Positions 15,162 to 25,649 of a stretch of DNA of 64,000 nucleotides are shown piece after piece (position 1 is the stretch's first letter; each line of letters begins with the position of its first letter). Under the pieces are notes generated by a model. The model saw only the letters and a program-made list of their open reading frames with translations. It had not been told where the DNA came from and made no database searches. The stretch is from JAFECT01 sp963838235. Lineage in GTDB: Bacteria > Pseudomonadota > Alphaproteobacteria > Caulobacterales > Caulobacteraceae. Position numbers and translations under genes: made by a program. The stretch covers positions 310,001 through 374,000 of the forward strand of contig CAWIQJ010000002.1 in assembly GCA_963838235.1 (NCBI GenBank), in the 5' to 3' direction.

Positions 15162-16267
15162 TCAGCGCCGCACGTCGCTTCCCGGCGCAAAAGCGCCGCC
15201 GCCGGTCTGGGCGCGGTGACGCAGCCAGGCGTCGGCCAGCACGCAGGCGGTCATGGCTTCGGTCACCGGCGCGCCGCGAATGCCGACGCACGGGTCGTGG
15301 CGGCCCTTGGTGGAGACCTCGATCTCGGCGCCGTGGCGGTCGATCGAGCGGCGCGGCGTCAGGATCGACGAGGTCGGCTTGAACGCGACCCGGCTCACCA
15401 CCGCCTGGCCCGTGGAGATGCCCCCGAGAATGCCGCCCGCGTGGTTGGACAGGAACTCGGGACCGTCGGCGCCCATGCGAATCTCGTCGGCGTTCTCCTC
15501 GCCCGACAATTCCGCTGCGCCGAAGCCGGCGCCGATCTCGACGCCTTTCACCGCATTGATCGACATCAGGGCGCCGGCCAGCTCCGCATCGAGCTTGCCG
15601 TAGACCGGCGCGCCCCAGCCGGGCGGCACGCCTTCCGCCACCGTCTCGACCACGGCGCCCATGGATGAGCCCGACTTGCGCGCGGCGTCCAACACCTCTT
15701 CCCAGTCCTTCGCTGCGTCCGCATCCGGCGACCAGAACGGATTGTTCTCGACCGCGGCCCAGTCCCAGCGCGCGCGATCGATGCGATGCCTGCCGATCTG
15801 TATCACCGCGGCGCGGATGCGCACGTCTTCACCGAGAACCTTGCGCGCGATGGCGCCGGCCGCCACGCGACTTGCGGTCTCGCGTGCGGAGGATCGTCCG
15901 CCGCCGCGATAGTCGCGCACGCCATACTTGGCGAAATAGGTGAAGTCCGCGTGGCCCGGCCGGAAGCGGTCCTTGATCTCGCTATAGTCCTTCGAGCGCG
16001 CATCCTCGTTCTCGATCATTACCGCGATCGGCGTGCCGGTGGTGACGCCTTCGAACACGCCGGAGAGGATCTTCGCCAGGTCCGGCTCGCGGCGCTGGGT
16101 GACGAAGCGGCTGCCGCCGGGCTTGCGGCGGTCGAGCCAGGTCTGAAGATCGGCCTCGTCGAGCGCGATCCCGGAGGACAGCCGTCGACCACGCAGCCGA
16201 TTGCCGGCCCGTGGCTCTCGCCCCAGGTCGTCACGCGGAACAGGTGGCCGAAGCTGTTGTGCGACAT
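15162..16267 (-). CDS. aroC: Chorismate synthase AroC, frameshifted in this sequence
   Basis: Makes chorismate from EPSP, the last common step to aromatic amino acids and folate. The first frame starts at 16267 with MSHNSFGHLFRVTTWGESHG and runs to VDGCPPG. The rest (IALDEADLQTW, then GVFEGVTTGTPIAV, RPGHADFTYFAKYG, GGRSSARETASRVA) is in another frame. The switch is at 16170-16171, where two bases stand in place of a codon's three: one base is missing. Repaired, the protein is 368 aa, normal for AroC. The gene is normally essential without aromatic supplements, so sequence error is more likely than true loss. Confidence 0.92.
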
Positions 16268-16299
16268 GGTGCGGGCTTAGCCGAAGGCGGCCTGAAAGC

Positions 16300-17004
16300 C
16301 TAGGCGGCCCAGGCGGTCGCGAAGTCTTCGAGCTTGGCGCGGGCGTCGGTGGGCGCCGCGGGATCGAGCGCTACCGGCAGAACCAGGAGATCACCGGCCG
16401 GATGGTCGCCGCGCGCCGGCAGGCCGCGACCGCGCAGCCGCACCGTCTCGCCTTCGTTGAAGGTCGAACGCACCCAGACCGTGCGCGGGCCGTCGACGGT
16501 CTCGATCGGGACGCGGCCGCCGTGATCGAGCACGCGGGGATCGACGGCGACGACCAGCTTCAGGTCGTGCCCCTCGACCGAGCGATGCGCCTCGACCCCG
16601 ATGTGGATCTTCAGGAAGGCGTCCTTGCCGCCGGTCTGCTTCAGCCGGATCACGTCGTCGGCGCGCAGGCCCGCGGGCAGGTTCACAAAAGCGCGCGCGC
16701 CGTCGGGCAGGCGGATGCGCCGCTTCAGCCCGGTGAGAGCCTCGTTGATCGAGATGTTGAGGATGTCCTGGCACTCGCGCCGGGGCTCGGCGACGACACC
16801 GTCGGCGCCGGCCTCGGGCTTCGGCTTGTTGAGCCGCTGCACCAGGCCGTAGGCCTCGATGACCCTGCGGAAGGTGTTCTGATCGGGCCGCGCCTCGGCC
16901 AGGCGGGCGCGGAAGGCGTCGGCCACGGCCTCAGGCGAGGCGGGGCCGCTAAGGCCCAGCAGGCCCAGGGCTTCGTCGGCGGTCAGGCCGTCTTGAGCGG
17001 TCAT
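16300..17004 (-). CDS. DnaJ C-terminal-domain protein with degenerate J region (234 aa)
   Basis: Hsp40-like protein. Residues ~80-225 match the two substrate-binding barrels of the DnaJ/CbpA C-terminal region (ECQDILNISINEALTG, RLPDGARAFVNLPAGLRADD, TVRLRGRGLPARG, GDLLVLPVAL). The N-terminal ~55 residues resemble a shortened J domain ending ARPDQNTFRRVIEAYGLV, in which the HPD tripeptide needed to stimulate Hsp70 ATPase is RPD. There is no zinc-finger domain. It may hold clients without recruiting DnaK. It lies upstream of aroC on the same strand (32-base gap) and is divergent from pdxH. Confidence 0.82.
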   Translation of the reverse strand: MTAQDGLTADEALGLLGLSGPASPEAVADAFRARLAEARPDQNTFRRVIEAYGLVQRLNKPKPEAGADGVVAEPRRECQDILNISINEALTGLKRRIRLPDGARAFVNLPAGLRADDVIRLKQTGGKDAFLKIHIGVEAHRSVEGHDLKLVVAVDPRVLDHGGRVPIETVDGPRTVWVRSTFNEGETVRLRGRGLPARGDHPAGDLLVLPVALDPAAPTDARAKLEDFATAWAA

Positions 17005-17074
17005 GGGGGTGCAAGCTGACCGGGGTTCCTCAACGGCGGGTTAAACCCACGCGCCAAAAGACTATGTTGCCTCC

Positions 17075-17731
17075 ATGAGCCGATCCGATCTGATTCCGCC
17101 GAGCCCGGACGCCTTCGAGGCCGACAATGCGGCCGAGAAGGACGTCTTCGCTCACGACGAGCCGTTCCGGCTGTTCGAGGACTGGCTGGCCGCGGCCAAG
17201 GCGAAGGAGCCCAACGACCCCAACGCCATGACCCTGGCCACGGTCGATGCGGACGGCCTGCCCGACGCGCGCATGGTGCTGCTGAAGGGCGTCGACGAGC
17301 GCGGCTTCGTCTTCTTCACTAACACCGAGAGCGACAAGGGCCGCGAGCTCTCCGGCGCGCCCAAGGCCGCCCTGCTGTTCCACTGGAAGTCGCTGCGGCG
17401 CCAGGTGCGCGTGCGCGGACCTGTCGAGGCGGTGACGGCGGAAGAGGCCGACGCCTATTTCGCGACGCGGGCGCGCGACAGCCAGATCGGCGCCTGGGCG
17501 TCGGACCAGTCGCGCGAGATGGACGGACCGCTCGCGCTGGAAAAACGCGTGGCCGAGTACGGCCTCAAGTTCGGCCTGGGCGCGGTGCCGCGGCCGCCGC
17601 ACTGGTCGGGCTATCGGGTGATTCCGCAGCGTTTCGAGTTCTGGCGCGACCGGCCGTTCCGCCTGCACCAGCGGCTGCAGTTCGAGCGCGCGACCTCCGG
17701 CGGCTGGACGCGACGGCGGCTCTACCCCTGA
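17075..17731 (+). CDS. pdxH: Pyridoxamine 5'-phosphate oxidase PdxH (218 aa)
   Basis: FMN-dependent oxidase that converts PNP or PMP to pyridoxal 5'-phosphate. Family blocks are all present: NAMTLATVDADGLPDARMVLLKG (its core PDARMVLLKG binds FMN), FFTNTESDKGREL, LLFHWKSLRRQVRVRG, RPPHWSGYRVIPQRFEFW, and the C-terminal RLQFERATSGGWTRRRLYP close to the family's usual end. The length is normal. It is divergent from the DnaJ-like gene by 70 bases and convergent with the TetR gene, whose stop is 4 bases away. Confidence 0.96.
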   Translation: MSRSDLIPPSPDAFEADNAAEKDVFAHDEPFRLFEDWLAAAKAKEPNDPNAMTLATVDADGLPDARMVLLKGVDERGFVFFTNTESDKGRELSGAPKAALLFHWKSLRRQVRVRGPVEAVTAEEADAYFATRARDSQIGAWASDQSREMDGPLALEKRVAEYGLKFGLGAVPRPPHWSGYRVIPQRFEFWRDRPFRLHQRLQFERATSGGWTRRRLYP

Positions 17732-17735
17732 AGCC

Positions 17736-18383
17736 TTATAAGCTGGCGACCCGGGCCCGTGCGGTGGTTCCGTAGCGCGCCAGGAAGGTGTCGACCGCAT
17801 CCTCGGCGATGTCCTCGAGGCTGCGCGCCGCGTGGGTTTCGTCGCCGGTGACCATCGGCACCAGGAAGGTCGGGTGCTCGATCATTCCCATCAGCTGGCC
17901 CGCCGCCCAGGAGGGCTTGTCGATGCGCACGAGGCCCTCGTCCTCGAGCCGCTTGAGGATGGTAATCAGGGTGCCGCCGAAATCCGTGCGGCCGCGTTCG
18001 AAGAAATAGCGCGCCACGGCCTCGAACCGGCGCCGCTCGGCCGCCACCAGGCGGAATACTGACCGCACGAAGGGCTCCGCCATGAACCGGGCATAGGCCA
18101 GGGCAAAGGCGCGCAACTGCGAGGACCCGTCGCCGCCCGAGTGCGCCACCTCGGTGATGTGATGCGAGAACGACCCGGCCGCGTCTACCACCACATGCTG
18201 GAAGAGGTCCGCCTTGCTCGGGAAATAGCTGTAGAGGGTCGCCGTCGATACCGCGGCCTCACGCGCCAAGGCCTCCATGCCGGTCGAGGCATAGCCCTCG
18301 ACCATGAAGCGCCTGCGCGCGGCGGTCAGGATGTCCCGGCGTTTTCGCTCGGATCGTAGTTCGTGGTCGTCAGTGACTGTCAT
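17736..18383 (-). CDS. TetR/AcrR-family transcriptional regulator (215 aa)
   Basis: N-terminal helix-turn-helix of the TetR type: RRDILTAARRRFMVEGYAST, then MEALAREAAVSTATLYSYFPSK around residues 35-55. The C-terminal ligand domain matches the AcrR-like C-terminal group (VRSVFRLVAAERRRF). The start MTVTDDHELR at 18383 is preferred; an in-frame ATG at 18422 adds 13 residues without a ribosome binding site. The target is unknown. The divergently transcribed aspartyl protease gene begins at 18612, and the 228-base gap between them contains no gene and would hold any operator. Confidence 0.88.
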   Translation of the reverse strand: MTVTDDHELRSERKRRDILTAARRRFMVEGYASTGMEALAREAAVSTATLYSYFPSKADLFQHVVVDAAGSFSHHITEVAHSGGDGSSQLRAFALAYARFMAEPFVRSVFRLVAAERRRFEAVARYFFERGRTDFGGTLITILKRLEDEGLVRIDKPSWAAGQLMGMIEHPTFLVPMVTGDETHAARSLEDIAEDAVDTFLARYGTTARARVASL

Positions 18384-18611
18384 CGGTACCGCCCCACTCC
18401 CCAGTGTGTGGCCCGGAAGCATTGTCGGACTACTCTAAACTCGGCACAAGATGAATTAGGTAAAGCGCAGGAACAAGCCGCTTGCCGATTACGCCTGTTC
18501 TCTTCCTCGCCCCAGGGTTCCCATTGTCGCAACCCTGGCTTGCCCCTCGCTGTCCGGCCGTGGGAGGGTCGAGGCCTGTGCGACGGACTACCTCAAGTTG
18601 GGGATAAGCGT

Positions 18612-19824
18612 ATGGCGACGCGGCGGGAAGCCCTGGGCGGACTCACGGCGGCGGGTGCGGGATTGCTGGCCGGCCGGGCCTCGGCGGCCGGCGCCGAGGA
18701 CGTCGTCGTCCCGTTCGAGCTGACCCACGACCGGGCCTGGACGATCGTGAAGTTCGACGGTCACGGTTGGTACAAGCTGATCATCGACACGGGCGCCGAC
18801 CTCTTTTCGCTCGAAGAAAAGATTCTGCAAGGAGATCGGGCTGACGCGGCGTTCGTCCGACCCGATGGTCGGCGCGACAGGCGCCGAATATGTGAACACC
18901 TATCTCGCGCAGACCGTGAGCATCGCCAACGTCGTCAGCGACCCGAACGCCTTGGTGGTCGGCCTCGGCCACAGTCTCGACGACGGGCTGCAGGGGCTGA
19001 TACCCGCCGCACTCCTCGGCAATGTGCTGTTCGATTTCGTGCAGAAGCGCATGCACCTTTCGCACAAGGCGCCGACCGATTTGAAGACCTTCATGGTGCT
19101 TCCTTTTCAAGGCCCTCCGAACGGCAACAGCGGGTCGATGGGCCACGTCCAGGAAAAATCGCCATATCCGTACGTCAAAGCAGAGTTGGACGGTCATCCC
19201 GTCACGCTGCGGGTCGATACCGGCGCGCCGGACGCGGCCTATATGTTTGCGAGTTATGTTGACCGCGCCGGCCTGTGGGAGAAATACAAGGACGGTCGCG
19301 ACACCAAGGCCGCCGGCATCACCAGCCAGGTCAGCGCCGCGCGCGACGTGAAGGTGGAGAGCCTCAAGCTCGGCGACATTGTTTTCCAGGCGCCGCGCAT
19401 CACGTTGCAGGATCCGAAGGACAAGTCGCGCGGAGACTTCGACGGGCGCGGAGACACGTTCGCAGACGGCCTGATCGGCATCGAAGCGCTACGCCGTCTG
19501 GACGTCGTGATCATGCAGACGGAGTCGAAGCTGTACGTGCGCAAGAACGCCATGTTCGACGACGTCCAGCGCATCAACCGCGCGGGTCTCATCGTCCGCT
19601 CGGTGAACGACAAGCCGACGGCGGTATGGGTGTATCAGGGCGGTCCGGCCTGGGCGGCGGGAATCCGCCAAGGCGACCTGATCGTAGGCTACGCCGGCGG
19701 CGACGGGACCATCGCCGGCCTCGACTGGAAGCTGAGCGGGCCGCCGGGCGACCAGATCGACATCGAGTTTTCCCACGACGGCCAGACCAAACAGGTCTCC
19801 TTCAAGCTCGTCGAAGTCGAATAG
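18612..19824 (+). CDS. Exported two-lobed aspartyl protease with C-terminal PDZ, frameshifted
   Basis: Starts MATRREALGGL, a twin-arginine-like signal ending near GRASAAGAE. It contains two retropepsin-type active-site motifs, LIIDTGADLF (~residue 58) and LRVDTGAPDA (~residue 198), so one chain carries both lobes. A PDZ domain follows (GLIVRSVNDKPTAVWVYQGG, GIRQGDLIVGYAGG). The frame changes once near 18828: ATT CTG C AAG GAG has one extra base. Repaired, the protein has 403 residues. Its role is probably periplasmic proteolysis with PDZ-guided substrate choice; no partner is evident. It is followed by an acyl-CoA ligase 117 bases away on the same strand. Confidence 0.8.
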
Positions 19825-19941
19825 CGGGTTCGCCCCTTTGGCGCGGCGCGTTGCCTTGCGCCGCCTGGGGTTCTAGGTTCATGGCGGGGATTAATAAGAC
19901 GACGCCCTCGGTAAGCGGGCGGGCGCGGGGAGGAGCTTCGA

Positions 19942-21582
<1,641 letters not shown>

Positions 21583-21601
21583 CGCCCGCACGGAGACCCG
21601 C

Positions 21602-22339
21602 ATGAAGAAACCGGCCACCCTCGTCGCTTCGTCGCTGTGGCTGTCGCTGCTGGCGCCTCTGTTGATCGTGGTCGGCCTGATCGGCGCGCGCACGGGGGTC
21701 ATGCGCTTCGACGTCGCCGTTGGTATCGCGACCAGGGCCGCGGACGGCGCGGCGCTGGTTTCGGCGGTCGTCGTGATCGGGGCGCTGTTCGCGGCCCGTT
21801 CGAATTTCAGGGCGCTTGGCATGACGGCGCTTACCGCGCTTGTGATCTCCGGTGCGACGCTGGCCGGCGAGGCGCGCTGGTTTCTGATGACGCGTGCGTC
21901 GGTCCCGGTGCACGACGTGTCGACCAACTGGAGCGACCCGGTCGGCTTTTCCGACCTGCTGATGAACGCGCGCGAGGGCGCGGAGAATCCGGTCGAAGAC
22001 GATCCGCGCGTGCCCGCCTCGGTGGGTCCGCCCTGGGGCGGGATGCGCGTGGCTGATGTGAACGCCAAGACCTGCCTTGGCGCCAAGGCAATCCCGCACG
22101 GCGTCGACACCGACAAGGTGACCAAGGTGCTACAGGCGAACGGCTTCCAGGTCCTGGGCGCGCAGGTGTTCCTGGTCGAGGGGACGACGACCGGTTTCTG
22201 GTTCGGCGCCACCGACGACATCGCCGTGCGCATCCGGCCCGAGCAGACCGACATCCGCATCGTTCGCCGCGCCGGCCTTTCCGATAACGGCGACAACTGC
22301 GCGCGGATCACGCGCATCGTTCAGGCGCTGAGCCGGTAG
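21602..22339 (+). CDS. Membrane protein with DUF1499-like domain (245 aa)
   Basis: Three membrane spans near the N-terminus (residues ~8-28, ~48-65, ~72-88) precede a soluble domain of about 140 residues of the DUF1499 type (VLQANGFQVLGAQ, TTGFWFGATDDIAVRIRPEQ, IRIVRRAGLSDNGDNCARI). DUF1499 proteins have no established activity. GGAGAC lies upstream of the ATG, and the gene follows the acyl-CoA ligase by 19 bases, so the two are probably cotranscribed. Its 3' end overlaps the convergent hydrolase gene by 19 bases. Confidence 0.82.
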   Translation: MKKPATLVASSLWLSLLAPLLIVVGLIGARTGVMRFDVAVGIATRAADGAALVSAVVVIGALFAARSNFRALGMTALTALVISGATLAGEARWFLMTRASVPVHDVSTNWSDPVGFSDLLMNAREGAENPVEDDPRVPASVGPPWGGMRVADVNAKTCLGAKAIPHGVDTDKVTKVLQANGFQVLGAQVFLVEGTTTGFWFGATDDIAVRIRPEQTDIRIVRRAGLSDNGDNCARITRIVQALSR

Positions 22340-23236
22340 GTGTTTCCGATTCCCGGCCCGATACCGGGCGCGGCGTTGCTCGCCACCAGCCCGCGCCGCT
22401 GAAGGTCGATCAGGTGCGCCAGCACCGAGCACGACGCTGCGGGCCATAGCCGTGAATCCACCTGGGCGTAGATCACCGGGACCATCGCGGCGATGCGGTC
22501 GCGGCCGGCGGCGATCTGGTCGAGAATCTGACGCTCGCGCTCGCGCCGATGCGCCAGATAGGCGCCCAGAAACGGCGCCACATCGGTCACCGGCGGACCG
22601 TGGGTGGGCCACAGCGTCGTGAAGTCGCGCGCTATCACCGCTTGCAGGCTCGCGTAATAGGCGTTCATGTCGCCGTCGGGCGGGCTGACCACGGTGGTCG
22701 ACCAGCCCATCACGTGATCGCCGGAGAACAGCGCGTTCTCCTCGATCAGGGCGAAGGCCATGTGGTTCGAGGCGTGGCCGGGTGTGGCCATGGCCTCGAT
22801 GGTCCAGCTCGGGTCCCTCGATCCGCTCGCCGCCGCGCAGGATCACATCGGGGCGAAAGGCTTCGTCGGAGTCCTCTTCGGTCTTCACATCGCCGCCGCC
22901 GGTCGGCTCGGGCGGCCGCGCCGCCAGGATCGGCGCCCCGGTCTTGCGCGCTAGCGGGCGGGCCAGCGGCGAGTGGTCGAGATGGGTGTGGGTGACCAGG
23001 ATGTGGCTCACCCGTTCGCCTTCGACGGAGGCGAGCAGCGCGTCGAGGTGGTCGTCCATCGCCGGGCCCGGATCGATGACGGCGACATCGCCGCGGCCCA
23101 CGATGTAGGTGCCGGTGCCGGTGAAGGTGAATGGACCCGGGTTCTTCGCGATCACCCGTCGGATGCGCGGCGAGACCTTGTCCGAGCGCCCGTAGGCCAC
23201 ATCGATGTCGCGCACATAGGGAATCCGGACGCTCAT
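22321..23236 (-). CDS. MBL-fold metallohydrolase (glyoxalase II-like), frameshifted
   Basis: Metallo-beta-lactamase-fold hydrolase with HTHLDHS as the HxHxDH metal motif (around residues 85-91), then ATPGHASNHMAFAL and LFSGDHVMGW giving the later His and Asp ligands. The C-terminal helical winged domain (LAHRRERERQILDQIAAGRD) matches the LACTB2-like branch. The start at 23236 begins MSVRIPYVRDI. The frame shifts at about 22811-22813: the minus strand reads GGACCCGAGCTGG where GGACCGAGCTGG keeps the frame, an extra base in a C run. Repaired length is 304 aa. Substrate unknown. Confidence 0.82.
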
Positions 23237-23302
23237 GGGCTGCGCTCCAGGTCGGCCCGAACCTTGCGTTTGCGAGTCGTAAACCCGTTCAGTGAGGCCG
23301 GC

Positions 23303-23455
23303 ATGGCGGTCGCCGCAGCGCTTTTCGTTTCAAAACGGCTCCAGATGATCACGGCGGCCCTGTTCTGTCTCATGGCGGTCCAGCTCGTCCTGGCCAGCTG
23401 CACGCCCGAGATCGCGACCTATCCGACCAGCGCCCGCGTGGCGATCACCCGCTAA
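23303..23455 (+). CDS. Possible 50-residue hydrophobic small protein
   Basis: Candidate short gene between two minus-strand genes. It starts MAVAAALFVSKRLQ and has one hydrophobic stretch (MITAALFCLMAVQLVLASC) ending in a lipobox-like LASC. A 17-residue tail ends SARVAITR. A GAGG sequence lies nine bases before the ATG. An internal Met at residue 15 would give a shorter lipoprotein-like product. There is no homology I can recognise; it could be chance. Confidence 0.35.
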   Translation: MAVAAALFVSKRLQMITAALFCLMAVQLVLASCTPEIATYPTSARVAITR

Positions 23456-23468
23456 CCCAAGAAAGCTC

Positions 23469-23876
23469 CTAGAGCACCTGCGACAGGTCGTAGCCCGCCT
23501 CACGCGCCAGGCCGACCAACTCCATTCGGCTGTGGGCGCCGGTCGACCCTTCGCTGAGCGCCCAGGCGGCGATCGCGCGCATTCCACTGCGGCAATAGGC
23601 GAGCACCGGGCCATCGGCGGTCTGCAGCGCCTGGGTCGTCGCTTCGATCTGACCCGGCCCGGGCCGCCCGCGGATCGGCACCGACGCATAGACCAGGCCC
23701 GCCGCGTGCGCCGCCGCCTCGATCTCGGCGCCCGCAGGCTGTCCCGGCTCCTCGTCATCGGGCCGGTTGTTCAGGATCATGCGGAAGCCCTGGGCCGCCG
23801 CGGCCTGCACGTCCCCAGCGTCGAGCTGGCCCGCCACCGAGAAGCCGTCGGTCACCTTGTGGAAGGTCTGGGTCAT
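23469..23876 (-). CDS. BLH-family (DUF442/TIGR01244) phosphatase or sulfurtransferase-like protein (135 aa)
   Basis: Small protein of the beta-lactamase-hydrolase-like phosphatase family, a tyrosine-phosphatase fold once named after rhodanese-like sulfurtransferases. It has the nucleophile loop VLAYCRSGMRA (around residues 91-101) and the family N-terminus VTDGFSVAGQLDAGDVQAA, then GFRMILNNRPDDEE. The length of 135 aa is normal. The start at 23876 (MTQTFHKVTD) is chosen; the long upstream frame is antisense to the sulfotransferase gene. In related bacteria such domains occur near sulfide or persulfide genes, but here the neighbours are TPR-sulfotransferases. Confidence 0.85.
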   Translation of the reverse strand: MTQTFHKVTDGFSVAGQLDAGDVQAAAAQGFRMILNNRPDDEEPGQPAGAEIEAAAHAAGLVYASVPIRGRPGPGQIEATTQALQTADGPVLAYCRSGMRAIAAWALSEGSTGAHSRMELVGLAREAGYDLSQVL

Positions 23877-23975
23877 GGCCGCGAGCTTAGGCCCTGGCGG
23901 ACGATTAACAACCTCGGACCGGGCGGCCGGTGCTTTGCCGTTGATCAGCGGTCGCGCCGCGTGCACGAAAGCGTC

Positions 23976-25649
23976 ATGACCGCGACCCCGAACCCGCAGG
24001 ACCCGGCAGCGCCAGGACCGGACGCCCAGGCGCAGGCGCGCCTCGGCGCGGTCGTGCGCGCCCTGCAGGCGGGGGACACGAGCGGCGCGACGCGGCTGGC
24101 CGTCGCCGCGCTGGCGGCCGGCGACGCGCATCCGGCGCTGTTGAACCTGCGCGCGCTCGACCACGAGGAGGCGGGCCGCTTCGACGCGGCGCTTGCGGAC
24201 CTGCAGCGGGCGCGCGCCTTGGCGCCGCGGGATTTCGCGCTGGCCAACGCCGAGGGCCTGTGCCTGGCGCGGCTCGACCGCATGGTCGAAGCGGTGGGCG
24301 CCTTCGAGGACGCCATCGCCCTGAAACCCGATTTCGCGCCGGCGCACTTCAACCGCGGCTGGGCGCTGGAGCCGCTCGGCGAACTGAACCAGGCGCGGCG
24401 ATCCTACGAGGCGGCGATCGCGATCAAACCCGACCACGTCGACGCGCTCGCGCACCTCGCGACCCTGGCGGCGCGGCGCGGCGACTTCGCCGAGGCGCGG
24501 CGGCTGGCGCAACGCGCGCTGGCGTTGGAGCCCGGGCGACCGGGCGCCGAACTGGCGCTGGCGGCGGCGGAGCTGGGCGAGGGCGATGCGAAAGCGGCGC
24601 AAGCTCGCCTGCATGTCCTGGCTGCCCGTGACGATGTCGGCCCGCACGATCGCGCCATGGCCGAGGGTCAGCGCGGCGACGCGCTCGACGTCATCGGCGA
24701 CACGGCCGGCGCCTTCGACGCCTACAGGCGTTCGAACGAAGGCTTGCGGGCGTCCTATGCGCCAAGATTCGCCGCGCCGGGTGTTCCCACGGTTTCCGGC
24801 ATGCTGGAATGGCTGATCGACTATTTCGACAAGGCCTCGCCCGAGGCCTGGTCCGCAGCGCCGACGCCGGGCGCGCAGGCGGAAAGCGTGCGCGGCCACG
24901 TCTTTCTACTTGGGTTCCCGCGGTCGGGCACCACCCTGGCGGAACAGGCGCTCGCCGCCCACCCGACCGTCGTGTCGTTGGAGGAGCGTGAAACCCTGCA
25001 CGCAGCGCTGTGCGACTTCATGCGCGGCCCGCAGACGCTCGACCGATTGCGCGACGCCGACGAGGCCGCGCTGGAGCCCTACCGGCGCGCCTACTGGGAC
25101 GCGGTGCGGGCGGCCGGCGTCGAGCTCGAGGGCAAGTTATTCCTCGACAAAAACCCGTTCAACACGCTCAAGCTGCCGCTAATCGCCAGATTGTTTCCCA
25201 AAGCCCGCATCGTGTTCGCGATCCGCGATCCGCGCGACGTGGTGTTCAGCTGTTTCCGTCGCCGCTTCGTCGTCAACGGCGCCACCTTCGAGTTTCTGAC
25301 GCTCGCGGGAACGGCGCGCGCCTATGACCTGACCATGACCCTGGCGGAGCGCTACGCCGCGGTGCTCAGGCAGGCGCGGTTCGACCTCGTCTATGAGACG
25401 CTAGTCGGTGATTTCGAAGGCGAAATGCGCCGGTTGTGCGCGGCGATCGGACTCGAGTGGACGGCGGCGATGGCGGCGTTCGCGGGCCGCTCGCGCGCCG
25501 GCGCCGTGGCGACCGTCAGCTCGGGCCAGGTGGCGCGCGGCCTCTATGGCGGCGGCGAGGGCCAGTGGCGTCGCTTCGCCGAGCCGATGTCCGGCGTCTT
25601 GCCTCGCCTGGCGCCGTGGGTGCGACGCTTCGGATATGAGGCGACATGA
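23976..25649 (+). CDS. TPR-containing sulfotransferase 1 (557 aa)
   Basis: Residues ~20-230 are tetratricopeptide repeats (for example ALKPDFAPAHFNRGWALEPL and AIKPDHVDALAHLATLAARR). Residues ~300-550 form a PAPS-dependent sulfotransferase domain. The 5'-phosphosulfate loop is FPRSGTT (314-320) and the 3'-phosphate site is RDPRDVV (417-423) followed by SCFRR. There is no signal peptide, so it acts in the cytoplasm. The TPR part probably selects a protein or carbohydrate acceptor. The ATG at 23976 is chosen. It overlaps the next paralogue by 4 bases (ATGA), so both are made together. Confidence 0.9.
   Translation: MTATPNPQDPAAPGPDAQAQARLGAVVRALQAGDTSGATRLAVAALAAGDAHPALLNLRALDHEEAGRFDAALADLQRARALAPRDFALANAEGLCLARLDRMVEAVGAFEDAIALKPDFAPAHFNRGWALEPLGELNQARRSYEAAIAIKPDHVDALAHLATLAARRGDFAEARRLAQRALALEPGRPGAELALAAAELGEGDAKAAQARLHVLAARDDVGPHDRAMAEGQRGDALDVIGDTAGAFDAYRRSNEGLRASYAPRFAAPGVPTVSGMLEWLIDYFDKASPEAWSAAPTPGAQAESVRGHVFLLGFPRSGTTLAEQALAAHPTVVSLEERETLHAALCDFMRGPQTLDRLRDADEAALEPYRRAYWDAVRAAGVELEGKLFLDKNPFNTLKLPLIARLFPKARIVFAIRDPRDVVFSCFRRRFVVNGATFEFLTLAGTARAYDLTMTLAERYAAVLRQARFDLVYETLVGDFEGEMRRLCAAIGLEWTAAMAAFAGRSRAGAVATVSSGQVARGLYGGGEGQWRRFAEPMSGVLPRLAPWVRRFGYEAT

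Noticed and set aside
23961..23975. GTG at 23961 as the start of TPR-sulfotransferase 1
   Set aside because: It adds five residues without a ribosome binding site; the ATG at 23976 is simpler.
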